NCBI GenBank assembly: GCA_028288165.1
Contig: JAQBOG010000017.1
Span: 169,916 to 233,915, forward strand
Direction of reading: 5' to 3'
Source of the DNA: Sphingobacteriales bacterium
Lineage (GTDB): Bacteria > Bacteroidota > Bacteroidia > Sphingobacteriales > Sphingobacteriaceae
DNA length: 64,000 nt
Shown: positions 55,511-64,000 of the stretch, piece after piece
Numbering within the stretch: the first letter of the stretch is position 1
Layout: every line of letters starts with the position of its first letter
Position numbers and translations under genes: made by a program
Notes under the pieces: generated by a model
What the model was told of the DNA's origin: nothing
The model's input: the letters and a program-made list of their open reading frames with translations, nothing else
Databases searched by the model: none

Positions 55511-57340
55511 CTACTTCAATAAATCCCGCTCTTTTAAATCTTTAATCACAAAATCCAAAATCTTGTCGGCAATCTTATCATCAAATGCATTTGCTGCTAT
55601 GTTTATTGCAAGGTCAGCGAAGCCACCGGCATCAAATAAGCTATTTATTATTTTTCGAATCCGTTTTTTTATTTCCTCGCGGTATTCATCAAAATAGTTT
55701 GCGCTAAGTTTCTCTAATTTATAAAGCGGCAAAGGATCTGGGTCAACGTATCGAATAGTTTTGCTTCCATCTGCATTATTAGTTTCCATAACTACTACAG
55801 GAGATGCAAGTTTTACGTCAGGAATTATCGGGACAAGTTGTTTACCAGTTTCGTCTGTATATGAAAATCGTTCTACCGCTGCTGGGTTACTTTTATAGGC
55901 ATCAATAATAGATTGAACACATTGAACATTTTGAGGATCACTTTCATTTAAATCAACTACAAAATATTTCCTTAAAAAACTCTGGCAATTATGTCTGCCT
56001 AAAAAGTAATCGTGAATTCGGAAATCTTTGTTAAAGAAGCCTCCAAAACCACTTAATGATCCGCAAGCTATTGCATATTCAGGTTTTGCCACGCCTTCCC
56101 TCGATGGCGCAATCACATGTAAGCCGTAATTTTTAATATCGTACGCTTCAAAAGCATCCTTTGCGTCAAAAATTAATTGCGAGTTCAGTGCAAAAATGAA
56201 TTTTGGCAAATACTTTAATAGGTGAGCTGCTTCATCATCAGGTGTTTTTAACTCAAAATCATACGATGGAAAAGGGTCAATTAATAAAACCGATGAATTA
56301 GTTAGCTTCTTTTTTTGAATGCTTTTTTCTGTCGGATTAGCGGTATCGATATTTATTTCTGCATGAATGTCTTCATACTGTTTCACCCGGATGTTCAGAA
56401 GCAGATCTCTGCAAAATTCAACGGGTTCATTATTTGCAGTGCCACCATCTCCGTTAATGGTTTTGTATATATCACTATCTTGAGTAATCTGATCGCCCAA
56501 TTTGATACTCGTTCTGTCGAACTTTCCATTTTTTTGAAAATAGGGATTGTCCCAAATATACTTTGCTTCTCTTTCAACAATTCGTCCTTTTAAACCCACC
56601 GGAAATGCACCAGTAGCTTTCGCTGATTGTAATAAGGGTTTCAAATTTTTAGCGGTACCAAAAGAAATTTCCATCCGGCCATCATCTTCATATAAGTCGC
56701 TCCATCTGAAATGAGATAAATCACGATGTTCTGAGATGAATTGTTCTGTTGCTGCTGGCGATTTAGATTTCAGTTTGTATTTAATACCTGTCACATTAAA
56801 AAGTGTTAAAAATAGCTCGGCTCGTTCATTCAGGTAAGCAGGCAGCTCAGGCTTCTCTTCCCCGTTTTGGATGTATTCCTCGAAAATTGTAGCTACTTCA
56901 TCCACAAAGTTTGCATTTAGTAAAGATGGGATGTAGCCTTCTTTAATGTCATCATCCATCAATAGCTCTTTCAGGATATCGCTTTTAGTAAGTTCCACCC
57001 ATACTTTCCAATATATATTCTTATCCTTATCAATAGTAAAAGTTCTGCCATCAGCATCCAGCGTTGAATGCGGCATGTTATTTCTCAATCCGAAAAACGT
57101 AAGAGCAGATGTTATTCCACCTCCCGATGCTCCACCTAAAAGGTCGATAACAACTTGATGATCAGGAATAGTATTAACGCCATTTTTTCGTTCTTCCTCC
57201 CAATTTTCCAACGCTTCCTGCAAAAAATCAATCACACCTGCAGTATACGCACCCGCAGAAACCGAACCGGCCATACACAGACCTAAATGAAAAATCTTAT
57301 TATTGTCCATAGTAGATAGATTACTAATACTAGTATTCAA
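55511..57340 (-). CDS. Patatin-like phospholipase (soluble)
   Basis: A 609-residue patatin-family protein. The oxyanion glycine region is GLCMAGSVSAGAYTAGVIDF at 20-39, and the nucleophile S72 is in LLGGASGGGITSAL. The catalytic Asp is in the DGG-type dyad NGDGGTANNEP near 297. No signal peptide or membrane segment, so it is likely cytoplasmic unless exported another way. The large C-terminal extension (300-609) is unassigned. It is the last of three genes with the M19 dipeptidase and the membrane patatin; 303 bases with repeats separate it from the dipeptidase gene. An alternative ATG is ten codons in. Confidence 0.88.
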   Translation of the reverse strand: MNTSISNLSTMDNNKIFHLGLCMAGSVSAGAYTAGVIDFLQEALENWEEERKNGVNTIPDHQVVIDLLGGASGGGITSALTFFGLRNNMPHSTLDADGRTFTIDKDKNIYWKVWVELTKSDILKELLMDDDIKEGYIPSLLNANFVDEVATIFEEYIQNGEEKPELPAYLNERAELFLTLFNVTGIKYKLKSKSPAATEQFISEHRDLSHFRWSDLYEDDGRMEISFGTAKNLKPLLQSAKATGAFPVGLKGRIVEREAKYIWDNPYFQKNGKFDRTSIKLGDQITQDSDIYKTINGDGGTANNEPVEFCRDLLLNIRVKQYEDIHAEINIDTANPTEKSIQKKKLTNSSVLLIDPFPSYDFELKTPDDEAAHLLKYLPKFIFALNSQLIFDAKDAFEAYDIKNYGLHVIAPSREGVAKPEYAIACGSLSGFGGFFNKDFRIHDYFLGRHNCQSFLRKYFVVDLNESDPQNVQCVQSIIDAYKSNPAAVERFSYTDETGKQLVPIIPDVKLASPVVVMETNNADGSKTIRYVDPDPLPLYKLEKLSANYFDEYREEIKKRIRKIINSLFDAGGFADLAINIAANAFDDKIADKILDFVIKDLKERDLLK

Positions 57341-57344
57341 TTTT

Positions 57345-57425
57345 AAAAATTATTTACAAATTGCTTTCGGGCGTTCGGGTAATGTCATTAAGTTAAGACG
57401 TTGGTGGGGACATCAACGTCGGCGT
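57345..57425 (+). repeat. Partial repeat end plus GTTGGTGGGGACATCAACG hairpin
   Basis: TTGCTTTCGGGCGTTCGGGT is the 5' end of the dispersed repeat. It is followed by the short hairpin GACGTTG-GTGGGGACAT-CAACGTC. The same TTAAATTTGCTTCTGGGCGTTC start recurs 110 bases later in the full copy, so the two look like a duplicated left end. Confidence 0.5.
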
Positions 57426-57474
57426 CAACCCGGTGCTAGTGTTCTCTCCAGCATCTCAAAAAAGTTATTTAAAT

Positions 57475-57576
57475 TTGCTTCTGGGCGTTCGGGCGGGCTT
57501 TTCGTTCCAATCTTTTTGCCCTGAAGAAAGAAGGGCAAAAAGGATTTTCACTTCAATCCCTAACGCAAAACCTAGT
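57475..57576 (+). repeat. Dispersed MITE/REPIN-like element, copy 4
   Basis: A very complete copy: TTCTGGGCGTTCGGGCGGGC at the start, the central stem TCTTTTTGCCC / GGGCAAAAAGGA around TGAAGAAAGAA, and CCCTAACGCAAAACCTAG at the end. It lies between the M19 dipeptidase and soluble patatin genes. Confidence 0.88.
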
Positions 57577-57643
57577 ATTCTCACTTATACATTTTATACC
57601 ATCTTCCTCCGTACTAACCCTACATTTATAAATTGAACTCAGG

Positions 57644-59134
57644 TTAATACCAGCGTTTTAAAAAATCCCAAGCATTCATCTGGAAAACATTATTCACAAT
57701 CTGATCTGCGGTAATATTCCGATTTTGGGCAAGCTGCAGCCTGTTTATTTCGTTTTGCAGATAGTTAAATGCATGTCTTTCCAAGTGTGATTTCAAATTT
57801 TCGTACTGTTCAATGGTCCAGAAACTGTTAAGTGGATCTACAATCCCATCATAATCAGAACCAATGGCTACATGTTGCCAGGCTGGAAACCCGTTATTAT
57901 CTAATAACTCAGCGATATATTGAATTTGGTTCCAAAGCAATTCGCTTCGATAATGCATGATTTTATTCTTGAAGAATGAATTTTTAGTTTTCCGAATAGC
58001 CTCTTTGTTGGCCACACGTCGTTCATCAAGCTGTAAACCAAATATTCCATTAGTTTTAACCATTTCAATTATTTCATGGTCGTAAAAATTTATTTCATCG
58101 CTACAGAAATTATTACCTAGTTCCGGATATTCAGACCGGGTGCTGCCCATGTCTGGTAAACCTGTGCAAGCGCCATGACTGATGATGATGGGAATTATCT
58201 TGTTTTCCGGATCGAGTTCCTGCCTCCTTTTCATGTATTCGACTCTGGCTATAGGGCTTAGATGTTTGATGTCGATAAAAATCCGTTTACCATCTTCTTC
58301 GTTAAGCAGAATTTCTAATACTTCCCGGCCTAAATCGGTAAATGATTGTCCCAGACCTTTACTTTGGTCACATAATTTAGCTATTGTGCCACTTAAGCTT
58401 CTGGCTTGACCGCAAAGCTCATTGTAGAAATGGTGAGAAAAAGTAACAAACCAAGGCTTAAATGGTAAGTTTTTTAAGGCAATTGCATTTTCTCTAACGG
58501 TGTTCGGATCACAGGCAGTTTCTAATCCGCAATTTAAAGTGTGCAACCCTTCAATTGATAAGATGATTGCAATGGTAATCGGCTTTACAGTTTTACCTCC
58601 GTTACGATTTGCATCTTCAATACTATCTATATTTTGCTGAATAACTTCTTGCAATTCAGCGAAGGTGTTAACTATTTTGTATTGGCAAAAATTACCGTCT
58701 AATTCAATTACTGTTTCATCGTTGCCTATTACAAAATCAATTTCATTTTGCAGATCCCAGAAATAGTCATTTGTTATTTCTATGCCTTTTATCCCAGCCA
58801 AACCAATACCTGCTGCGAAATTATCTACAATGTTTGCTAAAAAGCCGGTGCCTAATTTATTTTTAAAGAACCACTTCTCAATAGATCCCAGGGTGATTGA
58901 TAAAACCCATACACGACCGTAATAAGCGGCAGTTAAATTGGCTTGAGAAAATTTAGTAACACTAAAAAGCTCGTTTAGTATTTTGTCTGTAATAGAAGGA
59001 GGATTATAGTTCCACAAACTAGTTTCATCATTGGGGTCATCGCTTTGAACATACTTGGTATGTTTAAAGGTTTTTCCCATCGGTTTATAGGTGGGATGGC
59101 AATGAAGATCGATAGAAAAGTCAACTGTAAACAT
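57644..59134 (-). CDS. Membrane dipeptidase family (peptidase M19) protein
   Basis: A 496-residue zinc dipeptidase-like protein, larger than the usual 330-400. Metal motif IDLHCHP at 8-14 replaces the common HxD arrangement. HGACTGLPDMGS, GIFGLQLDERR and AIGSDYDGIVDP near 424 match other family segments. No signal peptide is visible despite the family name. It is the middle gene of the patatin-dipeptidase-patatin cassette, 94 bases after the membrane patatin gene. Confidence 0.85.
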   Translation of the reverse strand: MFTVDFSIDLHCHPTYKPMGKTFKHTKYVQSDDPNDETSLWNYNPPSITDKILNELFSVTKFSQANLTAAYYGRVWVLSITLGSIEKWFFKNKLGTGFLANIVDNFAAGIGLAGIKGIEITNDYFWDLQNEIDFVIGNDETVIELDGNFCQYKIVNTFAELQEVIQQNIDSIEDANRNGGKTVKPITIAIILSIEGLHTLNCGLETACDPNTVRENAIALKNLPFKPWFVTFSHHFYNELCGQARSLSGTIAKLCDQSKGLGQSFTDLGREVLEILLNEEDGKRIFIDIKHLSPIARVEYMKRRQELDPENKIIPIIISHGACTGLPDMGSTRSEYPELGNNFCSDEINFYDHEIIEMVKTNGIFGLQLDERRVANKEAIRKTKNSFFKNKIMHYRSELLWNQIQYIAELLDNNGFPAWQHVAIGSDYDGIVDPLNSFWTIEQYENLKSHLERHAFNYLQNEINRLQLAQNRNITADQIVNNVFQMNAWDFLKRWY

Positions 59135-59228
59135 GTGATAACGGGTTAATTGGTGTAGTTAGGTAATCTTGTATTGAATAAAAAATCTCTTTTATGCTAG
59201 TAAGTACAATAGCTACTAATAGCTCATT

Positions 59229-62200
59229 TTAAGGATGCACAACCCAAAGCGATTCGATGATACACATGCCGAGTTTTCGATAGCTTTCAAATTGCGCTTC
59301 ATCAAAAAATTGATCACCAGTTGTTTGATGTGGGAAACCATCATTTTTTGTGGCGTATTCTTTAATATCTATCGTTTCATGGCCAGTAACCGACGATTTA
59401 ATATATAGCAGTAACCCGGTTGGTATTTCCTCGCCGGGATATTTTATAGTGCCTACCGTATAATGTTGTTTTGAATAGATATTGTCAGCGGTGGGGGCAA
59501 CTCCCGCGATATCATCAAGCGTTATTTCAACCCCAAAATCAATTCTGCACTTTCTGATTGCGTTGGCTAAACCTTCAAATGAAAACGTAGCATCCTGTTC
59601 TCCATCCGAGAGGATGATGTATCTGCACTTTCTTCTAATTAATTCATACAAACCCATATTATCAAAGTGCCCACCATCTGATAAACAAACGTATTCATTG
59701 GTCGTATCCGACTTGCCAATAAGGTCTGAAATGATATAACTCAGGCCAAACTTAGGGTCGGCAGATTGCCAGTTACTTTTTCTCGGGTTTCCCATCCACC
59801 AACCCAAGCGTACATTAAAAAGTGAGAGTAAAAAGGAAGTTGCAGGGGAGGAGTGATAGCCTTGGTTTGGATTTGCAGCTGCTCCAGATATACCCATCGC
59901 GGTACCCAGAAAAGGGCCTCCATCGGTATAGGCATAATTTTTTGTAGGCCGATAAGCAAAGTCATACGTTTTATTAACGGTGTTTGTGAGAGATCGTGTT
60001 AAACTGAAATCAAAACCACAATAAAAAGGAGAAAAGATAAAGGATTCTGCTTTTCGATCCTGACGGTCCAGACTGGAAGAGTGTGTGGCATTAATGGTTG
60101 TATTAATGATTGGGTAGGGGCCAAAATAGCCTTTCCCGCAATGAAAATCCTTTAAACATATTTCGTCTGCACTGTCAAAATTAGTATAAGGGTTAGCAGT
60201 TTTTTGACGATCAGTTCTTGAACGAGTTGCCCCCAAAAAAGCCCTAACCAGCCTCTGTTTATAAAATAAGTGCATCGAAAACTGATTGACACCTATTCTC
60301 CATGATAAAAATAGGGTTAATAAAAGGAGGCATCCGGTTACTAAAAAGCCTTTCTGAAGTGATCTTCCCAGTTCCAGTTTATCTTCTATAAATTCAATAA
60401 TCCCCGGAAGGAGAATGATTAAGCCTAGCCCAAAAACGTATGGGCTAATTAAGGCCAAAATCTCCATGGCAGAAGTTGTAAACCCTTTCGTTTTTTTGTC
60501 TCCGGAAGTTTTATGACTAAAGGCTGCCTTTATACCCGCAAGTACGGTGGCTCCCCAACCGCCTGCAATAAAGTAGGAAGCTATTCCTTCTTTATGCTCA
60601 TTTAAATAATCGAAAAGGGCTTTCCCCAGAAACGTGAAACCTATAAAAATGATCCAGATCAAGGAAATTCTATGCGCTTCAGCACCCATCCGTCCCCACC
60701 ATTCCCGCCGTTCATCAGGAAAATAACTTCCTAAAAAGGCCATCCTTAAAATAATTGTTAAACTGAGTACTTCCAGAATAAGTGGCGGACCAATGGTAAA
60801 CGCGATTTTTGAAGCGTACATATTGCTTGATGCACCAATCTGCTGAAGTATCTGGCTAGCCAATACCAGCAAAACAACACCCAGAAGGGCAGCCAAAAAT
60901 GTAAATAGTATCGCCAATACAATGGCAAATCCTTTTCTAGCCCCTTTTTCGGGGATACATTTATCGTACCGCCCCATAAGGGCAATCAATAGCAGAGACG
61001 CGAAACCAACCCATAAAATTGGTTGAAAGCTTAAAAAGGTGGGAACGAATTCCTGAAATTTATTTGGTGAGTAAACGGCTCGATTATAAATCCAGGCGCT
61101 CGACATGTAAGAAAAAATGAGTCCAACAAATAAAAGTACTTTGGTTAATTTATGCTTGAGATTGCTTCCTAAAGGTATTTTTGGGAAGTTTTCTTTATGA
61201 TACGAATGCATCCCAAGCCCAGCTAATAATCCTGCAATTAATATAATGATGGCACTCCCTGTTTGGAAAGGAAAATCAACTTTAAACCATAACCTAAACA
61301 ATAAATTACCAACAGAAGATATGGTGAGTATCAGCGCCAATATCACTAATTGGTTAATAAGCATATTCCTGATAATCGTCATACCAACTGTCCACGAATC
61401 AACAGACATAATACCCGATTGTGGAGCGAGGTAATTGCTGTACATCCGCAACCAACGAATAGGTCTCACTTCTTCCGCAAAAGGATCAGAAGATTTCTTT
61501 GCATTTAAGCGGTCACTTACTTTTACCAACGACTTATTCCTTGCGATCCAGGAAATAAACCAGCTTCCAATATATCCTCCGCCAGAAACGGTAGATAAAT
61601 AATCAAATTTTGAAAGTAAGCCTTTCTTTGCTAAACCTTGAAGAATGCCCAGGTTAAATGTTGCCGAACGTATCCCTCCGCCAGAAAAAGCGATAGCCCA
61701 CAGGTGCATTCGCTTCGCTTCTGTAAAAGGATCATTTGCAGGAATAAATCGCTTATATATATCAGGAGCATAGGCTCCTTCCGAGCTATTTGTTTCTACC
61801 TTATCTTCGAAATTTATGAACGGCGATTTTCGTTCTTCCGGATAGTTGAATGCGATTCTAAAAACACGTTCAAAAGTCCCTGTTTCTATTGGTTCATCCC
61901 GAGTACTTGAAAGGTTAAAATTTGCACTAGAACATAATTCTTCGAAACGGTAATCACGGCTTTTAGTAATTTCTGCCAGTTCCTTAAGTAAAATATATTC
62001 GAAGGGAAGCGGAACTTCCTTGTAGTCCAACCTGTCTGTTAAAAATTGATCATTGGAGATTAATAATTCTACTTCTTTCGATTCAAATACTGGGACCTTC
62101 TGAACCAAATTGTCGAACTGATTCATGTCCATCTTTGATAAGATCTTCTCAAGCTCCAGTTCTCGTTTGTTATGTGTCCATATTTGCAAGAGTCGTTGCT

Positions 62201-62708
62201 CCTTTGCTGTAAGATGTGCACCACCCAACGCTAAAACAAGATATAAGGGTAAATAATGAAGCACATTTGCCAGCTCTATTCGCTGTTCGGGGTATTGGTA
62301 CAAAATCTCTCTGATGGTTTCACGCCACAGCGAAGGGGAAGGGTAGTGCTGATATGATTGCAGATTCTTTTTAACAAGAGGTGTATTCTGTTCGGTATTT
62401 AACCAATGGATCAAAGCCTCACATCGATCAAAGGTGTACGTTTCGGCTCGTACCTCGTCTTCCGGTTTTTCCATACTTACCCATGTAACTTCCCGGGCTT
62501 TTTTTTCAAAACACTCTGTTTTTAAAATTTTATCTTTTGATCTTATGAAATCGTGAAATACCTTTTGTTCCTTGCTGTAGCTGTCAATTTTTTCTTCAAT
62601 AAGCTCCTCATTTTTTTTCGGGATTATTGGCTCTGGCAGAATTAAAGTGTCTTGAATTAAAACAATAAAGGTTACCGCACGTGCAGTAAGATCCATAACC
62701 TGATCCAT
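59229..62708 (-). CDS. Large membrane patatin-like phospholipase
   Basis: A 1159-residue protein. Residues 1-330 are an unassigned soluble region. The patatin oxyanion motif AFSGGGIRSATFNLGILQ is near 343, and the nucleophile Ser is in STVSGGGYIGSWF near 371. About eight hydrophobic segments fill roughly residues 440-800, inserted within the catalytic domain. The catalytic Asp is in SDGGHFDNMGLYELIRR near 1006. Patatins of this split form are seen in several bacteria; role unknown. It is the first gene of the cassette. Confidence 0.88.
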   Translation of the reverse strand: MDQVMDLTARAVTFIVLIQDTLILPEPIIPKKNEELIEEKIDSYSKEQKVFHDFIRSKDKILKTECFEKKAREVTWVSMEKPEDEVRAETYTFDRCEALIHWLNTEQNTPLVKKNLQSYQHYPSPSLWRETIREILYQYPEQRIELANVLHYLPLYLVLALGGAHLTAKEQRLLQIWTHNKRELELEKILSKMDMNQFDNLVQKVPVFESKEVELLISNDQFLTDRLDYKEVPLPFEYILLKELAEITKSRDYRFEELCSSANFNLSSTRDEPIETGTFERVFRIAFNYPEERKSPFINFEDKVETNSSEGAYAPDIYKRFIPANDPFTEAKRMHLWAIAFSGGGIRSATFNLGILQGLAKKGLLSKFDYLSTVSGGGYIGSWFISWIARNKSLVKVSDRLNAKKSSDPFAEEVRPIRWLRMYSNYLAPQSGIMSVDSWTVGMTIIRNMLINQLVILALILTISSVGNLLFRLWFKVDFPFQTGSAIIILIAGLLAGLGMHSYHKENFPKIPLGSNLKHKLTKVLLFVGLIFSYMSSAWIYNRAVYSPNKFQEFVPTFLSFQPILWVGFASLLLIALMGRYDKCIPEKGARKGFAIVLAILFTFLAALLGVVLLVLASQILQQIGASSNMYASKIAFTIGPPLILEVLSLTIILRMAFLGSYFPDERREWWGRMGAEAHRISLIWIIFIGFTFLGKALFDYLNEHKEGIASYFIAGGWGATVLAGIKAAFSHKTSGDKKTKGFTTSAMEILALISPYVFGLGLIILLPGIIEFIEDKLELGRSLQKGFLVTGCLLLLTLFLSWRIGVNQFSMHLFYKQRLVRAFLGATRSRTDRQKTANPYTNFDSADEICLKDFHCGKGYFGPYPIINTTINATHSSSLDRQDRKAESFIFSPFYCGFDFSLTRSLTNTVNKTYDFAYRPTKNYAYTDGGPFLGTAMGISGAAANPNQGYHSSPATSFLLSLFNVRLGWWMGNPRKSNWQSADPKFGLSYIISDLIGKSDTTNEYVCLSDGGHFDNMGLYELIRRKCRYIILSDGEQDATFSFEGLANAIRKCRIDFGVEITLDDIAGVAPTADNIYSKQHYTVGTIKYPGEEIPTGLLLYIKSSVTGHETIDIKEYATKNDGFPHQTTGDQFFDEAQFESYRKLGMCIIESLWVVHP

Positions 62709-63156
62709 AGTAAATTACAAGTTAAATAGGTGTGAGCCCTAAGCATATGGATGGTTAAGAGAGGTGCCAATAGCTATAATAACAGGATCTGTCTTGTACT
62801 TTATTAAACGAGTGTTAATTTTAAGTAAACATCTTACTCATACAAATGCTTTAATGAGTTAATGTAATGGTAGTGAGGCACAAATTCAATAGCTAGTAGT
62901 AGCTATTTTTCGGCACTAATCGAGGAGTGTATGTGAAGCAATTCGCCTTCTTTCCGAACTTAATGTACAGGGCAAATTTTTAACTAATTAACTATCCCAT
63001 TCTTGAAGACTTATCAAAAGATGCTTTAGCCTGTCTTTCCTACAAGTCTTTAACCCTGTAAATCTATATAATTAGTAACTTCGTATGTAAGGTACTTTAA
63101 ACTCAGGAATTTCGGTTAGTGCTTCCCATGTGTAATCACTGAAGTCGCTTTTAGAG
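62709..63156. other. Upstream region of the patatin cassette
   Basis: No gene supported. A TAACTTCG near 63073 loosely resembles a -7 box on the plus strand ahead of RNA candidate B. The promoter of the membrane patatin should lie on the minus strand here, but no good match was found. Confidence 0.35.
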
Positions 63157-63271
63157 TATTGGCAACATCTATTAACACTCTCAAGCTAAAAAGGTGGATG
63201 TCAGCCACTGTTTTCGGACAGTGGCCTTTTATATCAAAAGCTGGAAATTAATAAAGGAATCAGCTCATTTA
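63157..63271 (+). ncRNA. Structured RNA candidate B (paired with 55275-55386)
   Basis: It starts TATTGGCAACATCTATTAAC and continues with CTCTCAAGCTAAAA as in candidate A. Hairpin 1 is GCCACTGT-TTTCGG-ACAGTGGC (63204-63225). Hairpin 2 begins AAAAGCTGGAA and closes with GGAATCAGCTCATTT. The paired segments differ from A in sequence but keep pairing, as expected for a conserved RNA structure. Confidence 0.5.
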
Positions 63272-63345
63272 AATTAATACCCTCAGTGCTTTTCTCCAAA
63301 GTATCATTTCGTTCCATCAAATAGATTTTTAGGCGTTATAGGTAA

Positions 63346-63567
63346 AACACAAAAGATCGATCCAAAACAATCATTGATTTTACTATTGGCTCTGGAGATT
63401 GCCCTGCAGGTTGCATATGTCGTAAGCATTGGTTGTTTGCTGTTGAAAATAACAAGGCAAATTTGGTGGTTGAAAATAGTTTTTTAACAGCTTTATTTGC
63501 AGCTGATATCGTTGATTTTTTAATAAACAGGTTATACAGCGCAGTTATAGAAATTGATGCCATTTAA
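63346..63567 (+). pseudogene. Gene fragment with GDCPAGC motif
   Basis: An open frame without a start codon, bounded upstream by TAA at 63343. It encodes DFTIGSGDCPAGCICRKHW followed by LFAVENNKANLVVENSF and ends at TAA 63565-63567. The SGDCPAGCI..HW.F.V string resembles the C-terminus of Bacteroidetes secreted or lipoprotein families. Probably a remnant of a longer gene. Confidence 0.4.
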
Positions 63568-63606
63568 TAGCTGTTGTCAAATTAAAAATAGTTACAAATG
63601 ATTAGT

Positions 63607-63720
63607 GTTTTGGGCGTTCGGGCGGGCTTTACATTACAATCTTTTTGCGAAGGATGCAAAAAGGATTTTCACTGCAATCCCTAACGCAAAACCTAGCAAG
63701 TTTATAAAAACGCATTTATA
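63607..63720 (+). repeat. Dispersed MITE/REPIN-like element, copy 5 (extended)
   Basis: GTTTTGGGCGTTCGGGCGGG at the start, the central stem TCTTTTTGC...GCAAAAAGGA with a short loop, and ATCCCTAACGCAAAACCTAG near the end. It continues through CAAGTTTATAAAAACGCATT, the extension shared with the copy at 45690. Confidence 0.85.
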
Positions 63721-63722
63721 AT

Positions 63723-64000
63723 CCGTCTTTATGAGTCTCACCAAACGTTTAAAAGTCTAATTCAAGTCAACAGCTATTTAATTAATTGATATTGGCATGT
63801 TCCCTAATTTACTTTACCAATTGGAATTTTAATCACTGCCAACAACAGATTCAGCCCGAGCGATTTAGCTCAGGCTTCTTTATTTTTGGGCGATAATATA
63901 TTTTCTTTAAGCTGTACAAATAGCTTAAATAAGCATGGCTTTTGATATCAGACAACCACAACTTTTGTATAAATTATATGAAGATAAGCAACGAAATTAT
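63723..64000. other. Window end, no gene supported
   Basis: No ORF of note. An ATG at 63978 (MKISNEI) could start a gene outside the window, but only 23 bases are visible. Confidence 0.3.
63853..63883 (+). terminator. Possible intrinsic terminator
   Basis: AGCCCGAGC-GATTTA-GCTCAGGCT with one mismatch, followed by TCTTTATTTTT. No plus-strand gene is recognised upstream, so it may end a transcript from the remnant region. Confidence 0.45.

Noticed and set aside
55511..62708. Call of the patatin cassette as a CBASS-type antiphage system
   Set aside because: No CD-NTase, HORMA, E1/E2/JAB or other sensor gene is present, so the claim is not supported beyond the presence of patatins.
63336..63563. 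75-codon minus-strand frame
   Set aside because: The plus strand of the same stretch carries a recognisable GDCPAGC-type gene fragment; the minus frame is its shadow.
63978..64000. Possible start of a further gene
   Set aside because: Only 23 bases are visible; insufficient to judge.

Overview
The window looks like chromosomal DNA of an AT-rich (by eye well below 45 % GC) member of the Bacteroidota, most likely the Sphingobacteriales (Pedobacter/Solitalea-like). The reasons are the gene families (GH97 alpha-glucosidase, M48 lipoprotein, gluzincin/TolB-like/Omp85 fusion, S41 lipoprotein protease, TrpX-type ABC system, CvpA-CAP fusion), weak ribosome-binding sites, and Bacteroidetes-style promoter -7 boxes (TAnnTTTG) upstream of several genes. 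The genus is an inference; there is no rRNA, tRNA or CRISPR here to anchor it.

Layout. 0-9.4 kb: a truncated arginine-deiminase-family gene, argS, an M48 lipoprotein protease, a 3-hydroxyacyl-CoA dehydrogenase next to bioF-bioD, a Spy-like periplasmic protein, an XRE/S24 repressor divergent from a degenerate GIY-YIG protein, and an MsrB-like lipoprotein without its catalytic cysteine. 9.4-21.2 kb: a large outer-membrane gluzincin/beta-propeller/Omp85 protein, PBP1A, PPK2, a GNAT, an aminotransferase/omega-amidase pair (glutaminase II-type salvage), and a complete ABC uptake operon of the TrpXYZ type. 21.4-31.5 kb: PAP2-like membrane protein, a HAD protein with altered catalytic Asp, DUF3820, exonuclease/GIY-YIG fusion, DUF72, topoisomerase III, S41 protease, CDGSH protein, GyrI-like protein. 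31.7-45.6 kb: Nudix/class V aminotransferase pair, lspA, MBL hydrolase, MTHFR-like protein, methyltransferase, a decayed DUF2867 gene, mobA, SDR, SRPBCC, luciferase-like monooxygenase, second DUF72, degenerate BLUF protein, folD, lepA. 45.8-55.1 kb: acyltransferase, several small proteins, GH97, CvpA-CAP, a DUF5602-like lipoprotein and an accessory patch of small unknown genes including a receiver domain lacking its phospho-acceptor. 55.2-63.6 kb: a three-gene cassette on the minus strand (large membrane patatin, M19 dipeptidase, soluble patatin), bracketed by two related structured-RNA-like elements.

The most unusual material is (i) a dispersed MITE/REPIN-like repeat of about 90-115 bp, with five full copies, two 5'-end fragments and one divergent relative in 64 kb, all intergenic; (ii) the patatin-dipeptidase-patatin cassette with its paired flanking hairpin elements; (iii) a striking number of enzyme-family proteins whose catalytic residues are missing (MsrB-like, HAD, BLUF, GIY-YIG, receiver); and (iv) a frameshifted DUF2867 pseudogene.

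Most genes are housekeeping or general metabolism in short operons: bioFD, the three-gene ABC operon, aminotransferase then omega-amidase, class V aminotransferase then Nudix, and methyltransferase then MTHFR-like then MBL then lspA. All functional calls are from motif reading without database searches.
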